From the NCBI GenBank assembly GCA_964057225.1, contig OZ059894.1, positions 310,001-374,000 of the forward strand: a stretch of DNA of 64,000 nt. The letters run 5' to 3'. This stretch comes from Auanema rhodensis. Taxonomy: Eukaryota > Nematoda > Chromadorea > Rhabditida > Rhabditidae. A model generated the notes under the pieces. It had not been told where the DNA came from, searched no databases, and worked only from the letters and a program-made list of their open reading frames with translations. The position numbers and the translations under genes are program-made. Numbering within the stretch: position 1 is the stretch's first letter; the number at the start of each line of letters is the position of its first letter. Positions 12,144-21,890 of the stretch are shown in pieces.

Positions 12144-13863
12144 AGACTAATATGGACATGGAGAATCTAATTTTGAAAACCGCATCTCTTTATCTTTCAC
12201 GTGAAGCGAGTTACATACCAAGTGCACATCACGTGTACATTTAATTAGCATAAATTAAAGTTCACGTAAATTTCAAAGTCATGGTTACCATGCACCAATA
12301 TCAATAAAAATTTGTTTTTAGACTAATATGGACATGGGGAATCTAATTTTGAAAACCGCATCTCTTTATCTTTCACGTGAAGCGAGTTACATACCAAGTG
12401 CACATCACGTGTACATTTAATTAGCATAAATTAAAGTTCACGTAAATTTCAAAGTCATGGTTACCATGCACCAATATCAATAAAAATTTGTTTTTAGACT
12501 AATATGGACATGGGGAATATAATTTTGAAAACCGCATCTCTTTATCTTTCACGTGAAGCGAGTTACATACCAAGTGCACATCACGTGTACATTTAATTAG
12601 CATAAATTAAAGTTCACGTAAATTTCAAAGTCATGGTTACCATGAACCAATATCAATAAAAATTTGTTTTTAGACTAATATGGACATGGGGAATCAAATT
12701 TTGAAAACCGCATCTCTTTATCTTTCACGTGAAGCGAGTTACATACCAAGTGCACATCACGTGTACATTTAATTAGCATAAATTAAAGTTCACGTAAATT
12801 TCAAAGTCATGGTTACCATGAACCAATATTAATAAAAATTTGTTTTTAGACTAATATGGACATGGGGAATCTAATTTTGAAATTCGCATCACTTTATCTT
12901 TCACGTGAAGCGAGTTACATACCAAGTGCACATCACGTGTACATTTAATTAGCATAAATTAAAGTTCACGTAAATTTCAAAGTCATGGTTACCATGCACC
13001 AATATCAATAAAAATTTGTTTTTAGACTAATATGGACATGGGGAATCTAATTTTGAAAACCGCATCTCTTTATCTTTCACGTGAATCGAGTTACATACCA
13101 AGTGCACATCACGTGTACATTTAATTAGCATAAATTAAAGTTCACGTAAATTTCAAAGTCATGGTTACCATGAACCAATATCAATAAAAATTTGTTTTTA
13201 GACTAATATGGACATGGGGAATCTAATTTTGAAAACCGCATCTCTTCATCTTTCACGTGAAGCGAGTTACATACCAAGTGCACATCACGTGTACATTTAA
13301 TTAGCATAAATTAAAGTTCACGTAAATTTGTTTTTAGACTAATATGGACATGGGGAATCTAATTTTGAAAACCGCATCTCTTTATCTTTCACGTGAAGCG
13401 AGTTACATACCAAGTGCACATCACGTGTACATTTAATTAGCATAAATTAAAGTTCACGTAAATTTCAAAGTCATGGTTACCATGCACCAATATCAATAAA
13501 AATTTGTTTTTAGACTAATATGGACATGGGGAATCTAATTTTGAAAACCGCATCTCTTTATCTTTCACGTGAAGCGAGTTACATACCAAGTGCACATCAC
13601 GTGTACATTTAATTAGCATAAATCAAAGTTCACGTAAATTTCAAAGTCATGGTTACCATGCACCAATATCAATAAAAATTTGTTTTTAGACTAATATGGA
13701 CATGGGGAATCTAATTTTGAAAACCGCATCTCTTTATCTTTCACGTGAAGCGAGTTACATACCAAGTGCACATCACGTGTACATTTAATTAGCATAAATT
13801 AAAGTTCACGTAAATTTCAAAGTCATGGTTACCATGAACCAATATCAATAAAAATTTGTTTTT
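12144..13863 (+). repeat. 1720-bp HOR, copy 1 (10 monomers, one truncated)
   Basis: Ten monomers, nine of 176 bp and one of 136 bp. Diagnostic order: GAGAATC (12144), plain, GAATATAAT (12496), ATCAAAT with AATATTAAT (12672), AATTCGCATCAC (12848), GTGAATCGAG (13024), CTTCATC plus the 40-bp deletion (13200), plain, AATCAAAG (13512), plain. The order repeats 1720 bp later. Confidence 0.9.
13200..13335 (+). repeat. Truncated 136-bp monomer
   Basis: This monomer lacks 40 bp. CACGTAAATTT runs directly into GTTTTTAGAC, which removes everything from CAAAGTCATG to the second AAATTT. The deletion ends lie in matching AAATTT stretches at monomer positions 125-130 and 165-170, as expected from slippage or microhomology repair. 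It removes the CATGGTTACCATG dyad and the AATAAA hexamer. Confidence 0.95.
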
Positions 13864-15583
13864 AGACTAATATGTACATGGAGAATCTAATTTTGAAAAC
13901 CGCATCTCTTTATCTTTCACGTGAAGCGAGTTACATACCAAGTGCACATCACGTGTACATTTAATTAGCATAAATTAAAGTTCACGTAAATTTCAAAGTC
14001 ATGGTTACCATGCACCAATATCAATAAAAATTTGTTTTTAGACTAATATGGACATGGGGAATCTAATTTTGAAAACCGCATCTCTTTATCTTTCACGTGA
14101 AGCGAGTTACATACCAAGTGCACATCACGTGTACATTTAATTAGCATAAATTAAAGTTCACGTAAATTTCAAAGTCATGGTTACCATGCACCAATATCAA
14201 TAAAAATTTGTTTTTAGACTAATATGGACATGGGGAATATAATTTTGAAAACCGCATCTCTTTATCTTTCACGTGAAGCGAGTTACATACCAAGTGCACA
14301 TCACGTGTACATTTAATTAGCATAAATTAAAGTTCACGTAAATTTCAAAGTCATGGTTACCATGAACCAATATCAATAAAAATTTGTTTTTAGACTAATA
14401 TGGACATGGGGAATCAAATTTTGAAAACCGCATCTCTTTATCTTTCACGTGAAGCGAGTTACATACCAAGTGCACATCACGTGTACATTTAATTAGCATA
14501 AATTAAAGTTCACGTAAATTTCAAAGTCATGGTTACCATGAACCAATATTAATAAAAATTTGTTTTTAGACTAATATGGACATGGGGAATCTAATTTTGA
14601 AATTCGCATCACTTTATCTTTCACGTGAAGCGAGTTACATACCAAGTGCACATCACGTGTACATTTAATTAGCATAAATTAAAGTTCACGTAAATTTCAA
14701 AGTCATGGTTACCATGCACCAATATCAATAAAAATTTGTTTTTAGACTAATATGGACATGGGGAATCTAATTTTGAAAACCGCATCTCTTTATCTTTCAC
14801 GTGAATCGAGTTACATACCAAGTGCACATCACGTGTACATTTAATTAGCATAAATTAAAGTTCACGTAAATTTCAAAGTCATGGTTACCATGAACCAATA
14901 TCAATAAAAATTTGTTTTTAGACTAATATGGACATGGGGAATCTAATTTTGAAAACCGCATCTCTTCATCTTTCACGTGAAGCGAGTTACATACCAAGTG
15001 CACATCACGTGTACATTTAATTAGCATAAATTAAAGTTCACGTAAATTTGTTTTTAGACTAATATGGACATGGGGAATCTAATTTTGAAAACCGCATCTC
15101 TTTATCTTTCACGTGAAGCGAGTTACATACCAAGTGCACATCACGTGTACATTTAATTAGCATAAATTAAAGTTCACGTAAATTTCAAAGTCATGGTTAC
15201 CATGAACCAATATCAATAAAAATTTGTTTTTAGACTAATATGGACATGGGGAATCTAATTTTGAAAACCGCATCTCTTTATCTTTCACGTGAAGCGAGTT
15301 ACATACCAAGTGCACATCACGTGTACATTTAATTAGCATAAATCAAAGTTCACGTAAATTTCAAAGTCATGGTTACCATGAACCAATATCAATAAAAATT
15401 TGTTTTTAGACTAATATGGACATGGGGAATCTAATTTTGAAAACCGCATCTCTTTATCTTTCACGTGAAGCGAGTTACATACCAAGTGCACATCACGTGT
15501 ACATTTAATTAGCATAAATCAAAGTTCACGTAAATTTCAAAGTCATGGTTACCATGAACCAATATCAATAAAAATTTGTTTTT
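13864..15583 (+). repeat. 1720-bp HOR, copy 2
   Basis: Second copy of the 12144-13863 unit, including GAGAATC, GAATATAAT, AATTCGCATCAC, GTGAATCGAG and the same truncated monomer. It differs by ATGTACATGG in its first monomer, GAACC in place of GCACC in the eighth, and AATCAAAG in the tenth as well as the ninth monomer. Confidence 0.9.
14920..15055 (+). repeat. Truncated 136-bp monomer, duplicated copy
   Basis: Carries the same 40-bp deletion as 13200-13335, exactly 1720 bp away, with the same CTTCATC change. It is therefore a copy made by the HOR duplication and not a second independent deletion. Confidence 0.95.
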
Positions 15584-17167
15584 AGACTAATATGGACATG
15601 GGGAATCTAATTTTGAAAACCGCATCTCTTTATCTTTCACGTGAACCGAGTTACATACCAAGTGCACATCACGTGTACATTTAATTAGCATAAATTAAAG
15701 TTCACGTAAATTTCAAAGTCATGGTTACCATGAACCAATATCAATAAAAATTTGTTTTTAGACTAATATGTACATGGGGAATTTTATTTTGAAAACCGCA
15801 TCTCTTTATCTTTCACGTGAAGCGAGTTACATACCAAGTGCACATCACGTGTACATTTAATTAGCATAAATTAAAGTTCACGTAAATTTCAAAGACATGG
15901 TTACCATGAACCAATATCAATGAAAATTTGTTTTTAGACTAATATGGACATGGGGAATCTAATTTTGAAAACCGCATCTCTTTATCTTTCACGTGAAGCG
16001 AGTTACATACCAAGTGCACATCACGTGTACATTTAATTAGCATAAATTAAAGTTCACGTAAATTTCAAAGTCATTGTTACCATGCACCAATATCAATAAA
16101 AATTTGTTTTTAGACTAATATGGACATGGGGAATCTTATTTTGAAAACCGCATCTCTTTATCTTTCACGTGAAGCGAGTTACATACCAAGTGCACATCAC
16201 GTGTACATTTAATTAGCATAAATTAAAGTTCACGTAAATTTCAAAGTCATGGTTACCATGCACCAATATCAATAAAAATTTGTTTTTAGACTAATATGAA
16301 CATGGGGAATCTAATTTTGAAAACCGCATCTCTTTATCTTTCACGTGAAGCGAGTTACATACCAAGTGCACATCACGTGTACATTTAATTAGCATAAATT
16401 AAAGTTCACGTAAATTTTAAAGACATGGTTACCATGAACCAATATCAATGAAAATTTGTTTTTAGACTAATATGGACATGGGGAATCTAATTTTGAAAAC
16501 CGCATCTCTTTATCTTTCACGTGAAGCGAGTTACATACCAAGTGCACATCACGTGTACATTTAATTAGCATAAATTAAAGTTCACGTAAATTTCAAAGTC
16601 ATGGTTACCATGCACCAATATCAATAAAAATTTGTTTTTAGACTAATATGGACATGGGGAATCTTATTTTGAAAACCGCATCTCTTTATCTTTCACGTGA
16701 AGCGAGTTACATACAAAGTGCACATCACGTGTACATTTAATTAGCATAAATTAAAGTTCACGTAAATTTCAAAGTCATGGTTACCATGCACCAATATCAA
16801 TAAAAATTTGTTTTTAGACTAATATGGACATGGGGAATCTAATTTTGAAAACCGCATCTCTTTATCTTTCACGTGAAGCGAGTTACATACCAAGTGCACA
16901 TCACGTGTACATTTAATTAGCATAAATTAAAGTTCACGTAAATTTCAAAGTCATGGTTACCATGAACCAATATCAATGAAAATTTGTTTTTAGACTAATA
17001 TGGACATGGGGAATCAAATTTTGAAAACCGCATCTCTTTATCTTTCACGTGAAGCGAGTTACATACCAAGTGCACATCACGTGTACATTTAATTAGCATA
17101 AATTAAAGTTCACGTAAATTTCAAAGTCATGGTTACCATGCACCAATATCAATAAAAATTTGTTTTT
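15584..17167 (+). repeat. Domain C monomers left of the LINE
   Basis: Nine monomers with variants shared with the array right of the LINE: GTGAACCGAG (15584), ATGTACATGG with GAATTTTATT (15760), GAATCTTATT (16112, 16640), ATGAACAT (16288) and CAATGAAAA. Monomers at 15936 and 16464, 528 bp apart, start similar short runs, and AAAGACATGG precedes both CAATGAAAA ends. Sharing these types on both sides shows that the LINE landed inside one pre-existing domain. Confidence 0.8.
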
Positions 17168-17222
17168 AGACTAATATGGACATGGGGAATCTAATTTTGA
17201 AAACCGCATCTCTTTATCTTTC
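17168..17222 (+). repeat. Satellite stub at the LINE 5' junction
   Basis: First 55 bp of a monomer, ending in TTATCTTTC. The next expected base (A of ACGTG, monomer position 56) is replaced by LINE sequence. The break lies after the C of the first CACGTG box. Confidence 0.95.
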
Positions 17223-17509
17223 CTTCCGCGATTTGACCTCGCCTTGGTTGGTCGACTCCTGCTCGTGTCTCTCTGTATCCCATAACGCCGGACTGGTTTT
17301 GCAAGGTACGCTCTCTTTTTTTTTTCTTCTTCTCTTTTTTTTTATCTTTCTTCAACTTTCTTCTTCTCTTTTTTTTTATCTTTCTTCAACTTTCTTCTTC
17401 TCTTTTTTTTTATCTTTCTTCAACTTTCTTCTTCTCTTTTCTTTTCTTCCTGTTATTTCATATATATATATATATTTTTTTTTTATTTTCTCTGCTCTTT
17501 CACTTAAGT
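17223..17509 (+). promoter_or_regulatory. LINE 5' leader (probable internal promoter and 5' UTR)
   Basis: 287 bp between the 5' junction and the ORF1 ATG. The first 80 bp or so are relatively GC-rich (CTTCCGCG, GTCGACTC, AACGCCGGACTGG). The rest is nearly pure pyrimidine on the coding strand, ending in an alternating TA run near 17461-17475 and a further T run. Full-length LINEs normally carry their promoter here, but I recognise no core promoter motif, so the promoter role is inferred from position. Confidence 0.55.
17326..17445 (+). repeat. 34-bp polypyrimidine tandem repeat in the LINE leader
   Basis: Three copies of a 34-bp unit begin at 17343, 17377 and 17411, each opening TATCTTTCTTCAACTTTC and ending in a T run. 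A partial unit precedes them from about 17326. The strand is C/T only except for the TATC and CAAC positions. Repeats in 5' leaders of LINEs can act as promoter modules or RNA-binding sites; neither is shown here. Confidence 0.9.
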
Positions 17510-18577
17510 ATGTCTCCCGTAACTAACGAGTTTCTTACTACTGCTCTCGAATCACTTTCTGACTCCCTACATAATTCTTTTGCTGAATTATCAGTACAAA
17601 TAAAAAATGAGCTCAGTAGTATTAAAACCGCAGTTGCAAAGCATGACTCCCGTATAACTTTTATAGAAACCGATTTCAAATCTCGTTTCGAAAAGTTAGA
17701 GAAAAAGTTAGCTCAACTTTCTCTCACCAGTACTAACACACTCTCAAATTCACCCTCTTTGCTCTCTTCCTCCAATGTTGCATGTCAAATTCAAAAAATT
17801 AGATCAGAAGAGACAAAGTATGATTATCGATGTAAGAGAGCACTCTGGTTCCGTGTACCGGTCTCTTCCTCGGATTTACCTTCTGACCCTACTTCTTTAC
17901 TTAAACTGGTCATTGAAAAATCCAACGACGCTACTTTGTCTAGTCTGATCAATACTAATCAAATAACTATTGCACGCTGTATCCTCAAATCTAAATCTCC
18001 CGGTCCACTCATCATCACGTGTCCATCGGTTGAATTGCGAGATAAAATTATGACATCTATCAAAACGAATAAAACTAAATGTTTTGAATCTTTATCCAAA
18101 ACTTTCATACGTCGCGACTATCTTCCTTTTGAAATTCAACTGGAAAAGAACCTTCGTGAGGAAGCTAAAGAAAAAAATAAAAACAACACTAAGTCCGTCT
18201 TTTTGGTACGAGATCTCCGACTCATTGAAGTTTTCCGTAATTCGACCGATTCTCCAAATTCCCAAATAGCTCCTGTCCCTGCTTGTAACCAAACTCCCAA
18301 ATCACCATGCCTTCACACTGCTCCTTTATTAACACCACACTCTCAAACACTCACGTCTCCAATTCTTTTATCTAGCCCCCCTTGTAAATCTGGTAGATTA
18401 AGCCGATCGAAGGATAGACAGAATCGCACGTCGAAAGATAAACGTTCTTCTGTTAGCCCAAGACGACGCAAAAATCCACCACGATCTGCAAAGTTAACCT
18501 CAGATCAAATAACCAGGTCTGTTAGCATGAACCCTGCATCTCAACGTGTCGCGTCTGACAAAATGTCCTTTCGTTAA
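17510..18577 (+). CDS. LINE ORF1 protein (RNA-binding, nucleocapsid-like), 355 aa
   Basis: Predicted ORF1p, the protein that coats LINE RNA into a ribonucleoprotein particle. Residues about 10-72 are heptad-like and charged (KHDSRITFIETDFKSRFEKL), suggesting a trimer-forming coiled coil. A serine/threonine linker follows (73-90). Residues about 108-245 resemble the RRM-like and C-terminal RNA-binding regions of LINE ORF1 proteins, with PLIITCPSVELRDKIM (166-181), RRDYLPFEIQLEKNLREEAK (201-220) and VFLVRDLRL. The tail, about 290-355, is very basic (SPRRRKNPPRS) and probably binds RNA. I see no CCHC zinc knuckle, PHD finger or esterase motif. The ATG has A at -3 and is the first ATG in this frame after the pyrimidine tract. 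The C-terminus overlaps ORF2 by 32 nt in another frame. The role is inferred from position and architecture; sequence similarity for ORF1 proteins is always weak. Confidence 0.82.
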   Translation: MSPVTNEFLTTALESLSDSLHNSFAELSVQIKNELSSIKTAVAKHDSRITFIETDFKSRFEKLEKKLAQLSLTSTNTLSNSPSLLSSSNVACQIQKIRSEETKYDYRCKRALWFRVPVSSSDLPSDPTSLLKLVIEKSNDATLSSLINTNQITIARCILKSKSPGPLIITCPSVELRDKIMTSIKTNKTKCFESLSKTFIRRDYLPFEIQLEKNLREEAKEKNKNNTKSVFLVRDLRLIEVFRNSTDSPNSQIAPVPACNQTPKSPCLHTAPLLTPHSQTLTSPILLSSPPCKSGRLSRSKDRQNRTSKDKRSSVSPRRRKNPPRSAKLTSDQITRSVSMNPASQRVASDKMSFR

Positions 18578-21401
18578 CATTGTCTCGTCCTCAACCCCTC
18601 TTGTCTCTGCTAACCCTACCAGCTTCTCAGTTCAGTGTTTTAATGCACGATCCATCCTAAACAAACTTCATTCACTTTCTCACGTTATTTCCCTATCCTC
18701 TCCTGATATAATTGCTATATCAGAATCTTGGCTTTTTCCAGAGTTCGATTCCTACCTGCTCCCGTGCAAAGATACTTACTCTATTTTTAGAGCCGATAGG
18801 TGTCTTTCACGTGGTGGTGGCGTTGTCCTCTATGTGAAAAGTCATGTCAAAGTCTGTCTCCTTTCCTGCTCTTCCCCTCAATCTTCCATACAATTTATTA
18901 ACTTACTCATTCCTTCACTCAATGCTGTTTTTTCATTGTGTTATCGTCCTCCAACAGCGTCTCATTCAGACTTCATTCTTTTTCTTTCTGATCTTCGTAA
19001 ACAAATTTCTAGACGATCGTTCTTTCTAACAGGCGATCTTAATTTCCCTAAAATTAATTGGGATCTCGGTATTTGCTCACAACCTTGCTCCTCTAGTAAA
19101 TCTATTCTTCAATTTCTCAATGACTGCTGTTCTTATCAGTTAGTAAAATTCCCTACCAGAGGCAAGAACATTCTCGATTATGTTATCACGGATAACATAT
19201 CTAGTGTAGTCAACATAGCTCGTTCTTCTCCCCTCGGTTCCTCGGATCATCATTCTGTTGTCTTCCATATTGTTTCAGACACTTTTCAGCTAGCTACTGC
19301 AATCAACTCTTCCGATATTTCTTCCCCAGCAACACTTCCTATGTTTTCTGATCGTAATTTTCAAGCTGCCGATTACAACCTCATCAACCATAGACTAGCC
19401 AACATTGATTTTGCTAGTCATCTTTCCGGTCTCACTCCTTTAGACTCTTATTCCAAACTTATTCACATTCTTCACTCGGTCATTGATTGCTGCGTACCCA
19501 GGAAACAAGAAAGAAGAAAAAAGAAGATTGACCGAGATATTTTAAAACTCTCTTCTCACATAAACAAACTTAGTTCCTCTTATCATCATCATGATGAATC
19601 CCGCCGTAAAAAACTATCTCTTTCCCTTGATAAACTCATCAAGAATAGATTGGCTTCTGAAGAGGAACGTATTGCTAACTATAACAATTCAAAACTTTTT
19701 TACCGTTTCTGCAGAACTCGTCTGGGCGGCAACACTTCAGATATCCCTGATCTCAAAATAGATAATAATTCTGTCTCGTCTGATTCTGACAAAGCTTCTA
19801 TCTTTGCCAGTACCTTCTCTGTCCACCCTCTTTCTATCTCTTCAGCACATGCTCCTGTTTCCCCTTCTTCTGGTATCATCGATTTTATTGATGTTTCCCC
19901 TCTCAACGTCTACAAAATTCTCTGTCAGTTACCTCTCCGGGTATCAACCTCTCCGGACGGAATTCCTTATTTTTTCCTAAAAAACTGTGCTTCTACTATT
20001 TCTCAGCCTCTAGCCTTTGTCTTTCACAATCTTCTTATTTCTTCTTCTTGCCCTGCTGACTGGAAAACAGCATGGATTCGTCCTGTTCTCAAATCAGGGC
20101 TTTCTTCAAACCCGGTTAATTATCGCCCTATTTCTCTCACATCCAGTCTGTCTAAAGTTTTTGAACGTCTTCTCCGTTCACCTCTTCTTGATTTTGGTAT
20201 TTCCTCCGGCTGTATTTCACCTAATCAGTTTGCTTTTCTTCCAAAACGCAATACTGTATCGGCAATTCTTAGTAGTCATGTACTCTGGAGATCTTCAGTG
20301 GACAAGAAAAGACCTGTTTATGTTGCCTTCATTGACTTCTCCAAGGCTTTCGATCTTATAAATCATTCTGTTCTTTTAACTAAACTGAAATCAATTGGTA
20401 TCGACGGCTGTATTCACTCCTTTCTCAAAAATTTCATTACTGATAGATCCTTCTCGGTATTGGTTAATTATTCTCTATCCGCCACAAATCGTTTGCCCTG
20501 TGGAGTTCCACAAGGGACAGTTCTGGGTCCACTTCTTTTTCTATTTTACATAAATGACATCACATCAAACTTACCCGATGACGTGCATCCAACTCTCTAT
20601 GCGGATGATCTTAAACTAAGCAGCACTAATCCTGTAAGTTTACAATTGGCCTTGGATAACCTGAAAAACTGGTGTCTATTAAACGGTATGAAGGTAAATA
20701 CTACTAAATCTAAAGTTATGATTATATCTAGTACTACTACATCAAGATTAAACACAATTTTCAAATTTGGCGACATCTCGTTAGCCACAGTAACAACGTA
20801 CAAAGATCTTGGTGTATGTACTGACTATAATCTTTCTTTCAATAGCCATATAAATAGAATCTCTAACATCGCTGCTCACAAATGTCGTGTTATCTTGCGT
20901 TGTTTTTACTCAAGATCACCTACCTTGATGTTTAAACTGTTTTGCTGCTATATCAGGCCTATTTTAGAATATGCCTCAGTTGTATGGTCCCCTCAAAATA
21001 ACAAAGATAAAGCACGCATTGAGTCCGTACAAAAAAAGTTCTTAAACGCTATTTTTAAGAGAGCCGAAATAGCTTTGGATTACAAAAACCAGCTATTGTT
21101 TCTTGGAGCTAAGGAACTATCTTTTAGAAGACTGTTAATTGATCTCGTCTTCTATCACAATCAGATAACTAAAAACATTCCAGAAAACAGCCTTAATTTT
21201 TTTACTATCAAGCACTACGCACATTCACTTCGTAGGCATCTATGGAATGTTGAATATCCTGATCTTTGGAGAAGCGAAACAAGAACTGGAATTGAATACA
21301 GAGCTATTCAAATCTGGAACGCTCTTCCTGAAAACATCATTCAACTGAGAAACACCTCCAGCTTCAGAAAACACCTATCTGTTATTTTAAATGATTTTTA
21401 A
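18546..21401 (+). CDS. LINE ORF2: APE endonuclease and reverse transcriptase, about 951 aa
   Basis: The enzyme for target-primed reverse transcription: it nicks DNA and copies the LINE RNA from the 3'-OH. Residue numbers count from a GTG at 18546. The APE endonuclease (about 28-240) has FNAR (N33), ISESWL (E60), GGGVVLYV (89-96), YRPP, GDLNFP (D164, N166), LDYVITDN (D211) and SDHHSV (D234, H235). The RT (about 468-760) has SPDGIP, NYRPISLTSSLSKVFERLL, QFAFLPKRN, motif A AFIDFSKAFD (D597), motif B GVPQGTVLGPLLF, motif C YADD (685-688) and YKDLGV. The CYIRPILEYASVVWSP block follows. There is no RNase H. All catalytic residues expected are present. The frame is open from 18531, just after a TGA, and contains no ATG before residue about 266, so the true start is unknown. 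GTG at 18546 is only a placeholder for a non-AUG or coupled start. The ORF ends with TAA at 21399. Confidence 0.93.
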   Translation: MSRLTKCPFVNIVSSSTPLVSANPTSFSVQCFNARSILNKLHSLSHVISLSSPDIIAISESWLFPEFDSYLLPCKDTYSIFRADRCLSRGGGVVLYVKSHVKVCLLSCSSPQSSIQFINLLIPSLNAVFSLCYRPPTASHSDFILFLSDLRKQISRRSFFLTGDLNFPKINWDLGICSQPCSSSKSILQFLNDCCSYQLVKFPTRGKNILDYVITDNISSVVNIARSSPLGSSDHHSVVFHIVSDTFQLATAINSSDISSPATLPMFSDRNFQAADYNLINHRLANIDFASHLSGLTPLDSYSKLIHILHSVIDCCVPRKQERRKKKIDRDILKLSSHINKLSSSYHHHDESRRKKLSLSLDKLIKNRLASEEERIANYNNSKLFYRFCRTRLGGNTSDIPDLKIDNNSVSSDSDKASIFASTFSVHPLSISSAHAPVSPSSGIIDFIDVSPLNVYKILCQLPLRVSTSPDGIPYFFLKNCASTISQPLAFVFHNLLISSSCPADWKTAWIRPVLKSGLSSNPVNYRPISLTSSLSKVFERLLRSPLLDFGISSGCISPNQFAFLPKRNTVSAILSSHVLWRSSVDKKRPVYVAFIDFSKAFDLINHSVLLTKLKSIGIDGCIHSFLKNFITDRSFSVLVNYSLSATNRLPCGVPQGTVLGPLLFLFYINDITSNLPDDVHPTLYADDLKLSSTNPVSLQLALDNLKNWCLLNGMKVNTTKSKVMIISSTTTSRLNTIFKFGDISLATVTTYKDLGVCTDYNLSFNSHINRISNIAAHKCRVILRCFYSRSPTLMFKLFCCYIRPILEYASVVWSPQNNKDKARIESVQKKFLNAIFKRAEIALDYKNQLLFLGAKELSFRRLLIDLVFYHNQITKNIPENSLNFFTIKHYAHSLRRHLWNVEYPDLWRSETRTGIEYRAIQIWNALPENIIQLRNTSSFRKHLSVILNDF

Positions 21402-21890
21402 CCTGCTCTGATTAATGTAACTTGAAATCTTGCTCATGTATATTTTTTTTTTCCATATTACTAGCCTGCTAGCCTCACTGCATGTTATAGTTAGACAGTT
21501 TCCTAGTTAACCTCCGAGACCTGTTACTATGCTCCGAATCCTATAGACATTAGTCATATGGATCAAGCGTTAGTTACCTCTTACTGTCAGAACGGGCTCG
21601 ACTCATGTCAAGAGTTCCACCGCACCTGTCAGAATACTACAGAGGTCAGTGATCTACACTGAACAACTTTTCTCTCCTCTACCTAACTAGAACTTCGAAA
21701 CTTTAACACACCAGTAGTGCTGTACGCTATCATAATAAAAGGAAATATGCACGACTCGTTTCTTTACATATATCTAGCCAATTATTATGTATGTTTGTAT
21801 TGTAAGGTTCTTCTGTATATCTACAATTTTCTCTATTTATTAACATTATTTCCGCTTTCAACCTGTGATTCGAACAATAAACCCGTTCAA
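21402..21890 (+). other. LINE 3' UTR and 3' terminus
   Basis: 489 bp from the ORF2 stop to the satellite junction. It contains a short T run near 21443, an AATAAA at 21734-21739 and another at 21876-21881. The latter lies only 9 bp from the end, closer than a normal poly(A) signal. The element ends in ACCCGTTCAA with no poly(A) and no obvious microsatellite tail, unlike L1-type elements and more like CR1-type ends. This region probably holds the RNA element recognised by the RT, but I see no strong hairpin by eye. A 63-codon ORF here (21717-21908) runs into the satellite and is not a gene. Confidence 0.8.

Larger units (their letters stand above)
1..17222 (+). repeat. 176-bp satellite array, left segment (98 monomers plus 55-bp stub)
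   Basis: Head-to-tail tandem array of a 176-bp, roughly 32% GC monomer. I set the start of the unit at AGACTAATATGGACATGGGG. Monomers begin at 1, 177, 353, 529 and so on, all in the same orientation. Ninety-eight monomers fit exactly after counting one 1-bp deletion near 9675 and two 136-bp monomers (13200-13335, 14920-15055). Copies differ by a few substitutions, mainly at monomer positions 12, 24-25, 31-32, 104 and 150. A unit close to nucleosome-repeat length, high homogeneity and higher-order structure are typical of centromeric or pericentromeric satellites. That role is inference. No gene-like ORF is seen in it. Confidence 0.98.
17223..21890 (+). mobile_element. Full-length-looking LINE (CR1/Jockey-group non-LTR retrotransposon), 4668 bp
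   Basis: The only non-satellite sequence in the window. It has a pyrimidine-rich leader, ORF1, a 32-nt overlap, ORF2 with apurinic-type endonuclease and reverse transcriptase, and a 489-bp 3' UTR. The absence of LTRs, the APE-RT order, the lack of RNase H and the conserved block after RT (CYIRPILEYASVVWSP) place it in the CR1/L2/Jockey assemblage. I cannot fix the exact clade by eye. Both ORFs are uninterrupted, so the insertion looks young. There is no target-site duplication. The flanks resume at monomer position 88 after stopping at 55, a net loss of 32 bp of target. There is no poly(A) tail. Confidence 0.95.

Noticed and set aside
1-17222. CRISPR-like regular repeat spacing
   Set aside because: The entire 176-bp unit repeats with no unique spacers, no leader and no cas genes. 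It is satellite DNA.
17176-17526. 116-aa ORF crossing the LINE 5' junction
   Set aside because: It starts in satellite sequence and its Phe/Leu/Ser-rich product comes from the pyrimidine tract. It is a chance reading frame.
18084-18292. Short ORFs on both strands inside ORF1
   Set aside because: They are shadow frames of ORF1 with no recognisable motif.
18844-20803. Short ORFs inside ORF2 (18844-19029, 19700-19906 minus, 20017-20361, 20597-20803 minus)
   Set aside because: They overlap conserved endonuclease and RT coding sequence in other frames and show no domain of their own.
21868-21876. Minus-strand GTTCGAATC resembling a Pol III B box at the LINE 3' end
   Set aside because: No A box lies at suitable distance and no tRNA-like fold is apparent. 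Probably chance.
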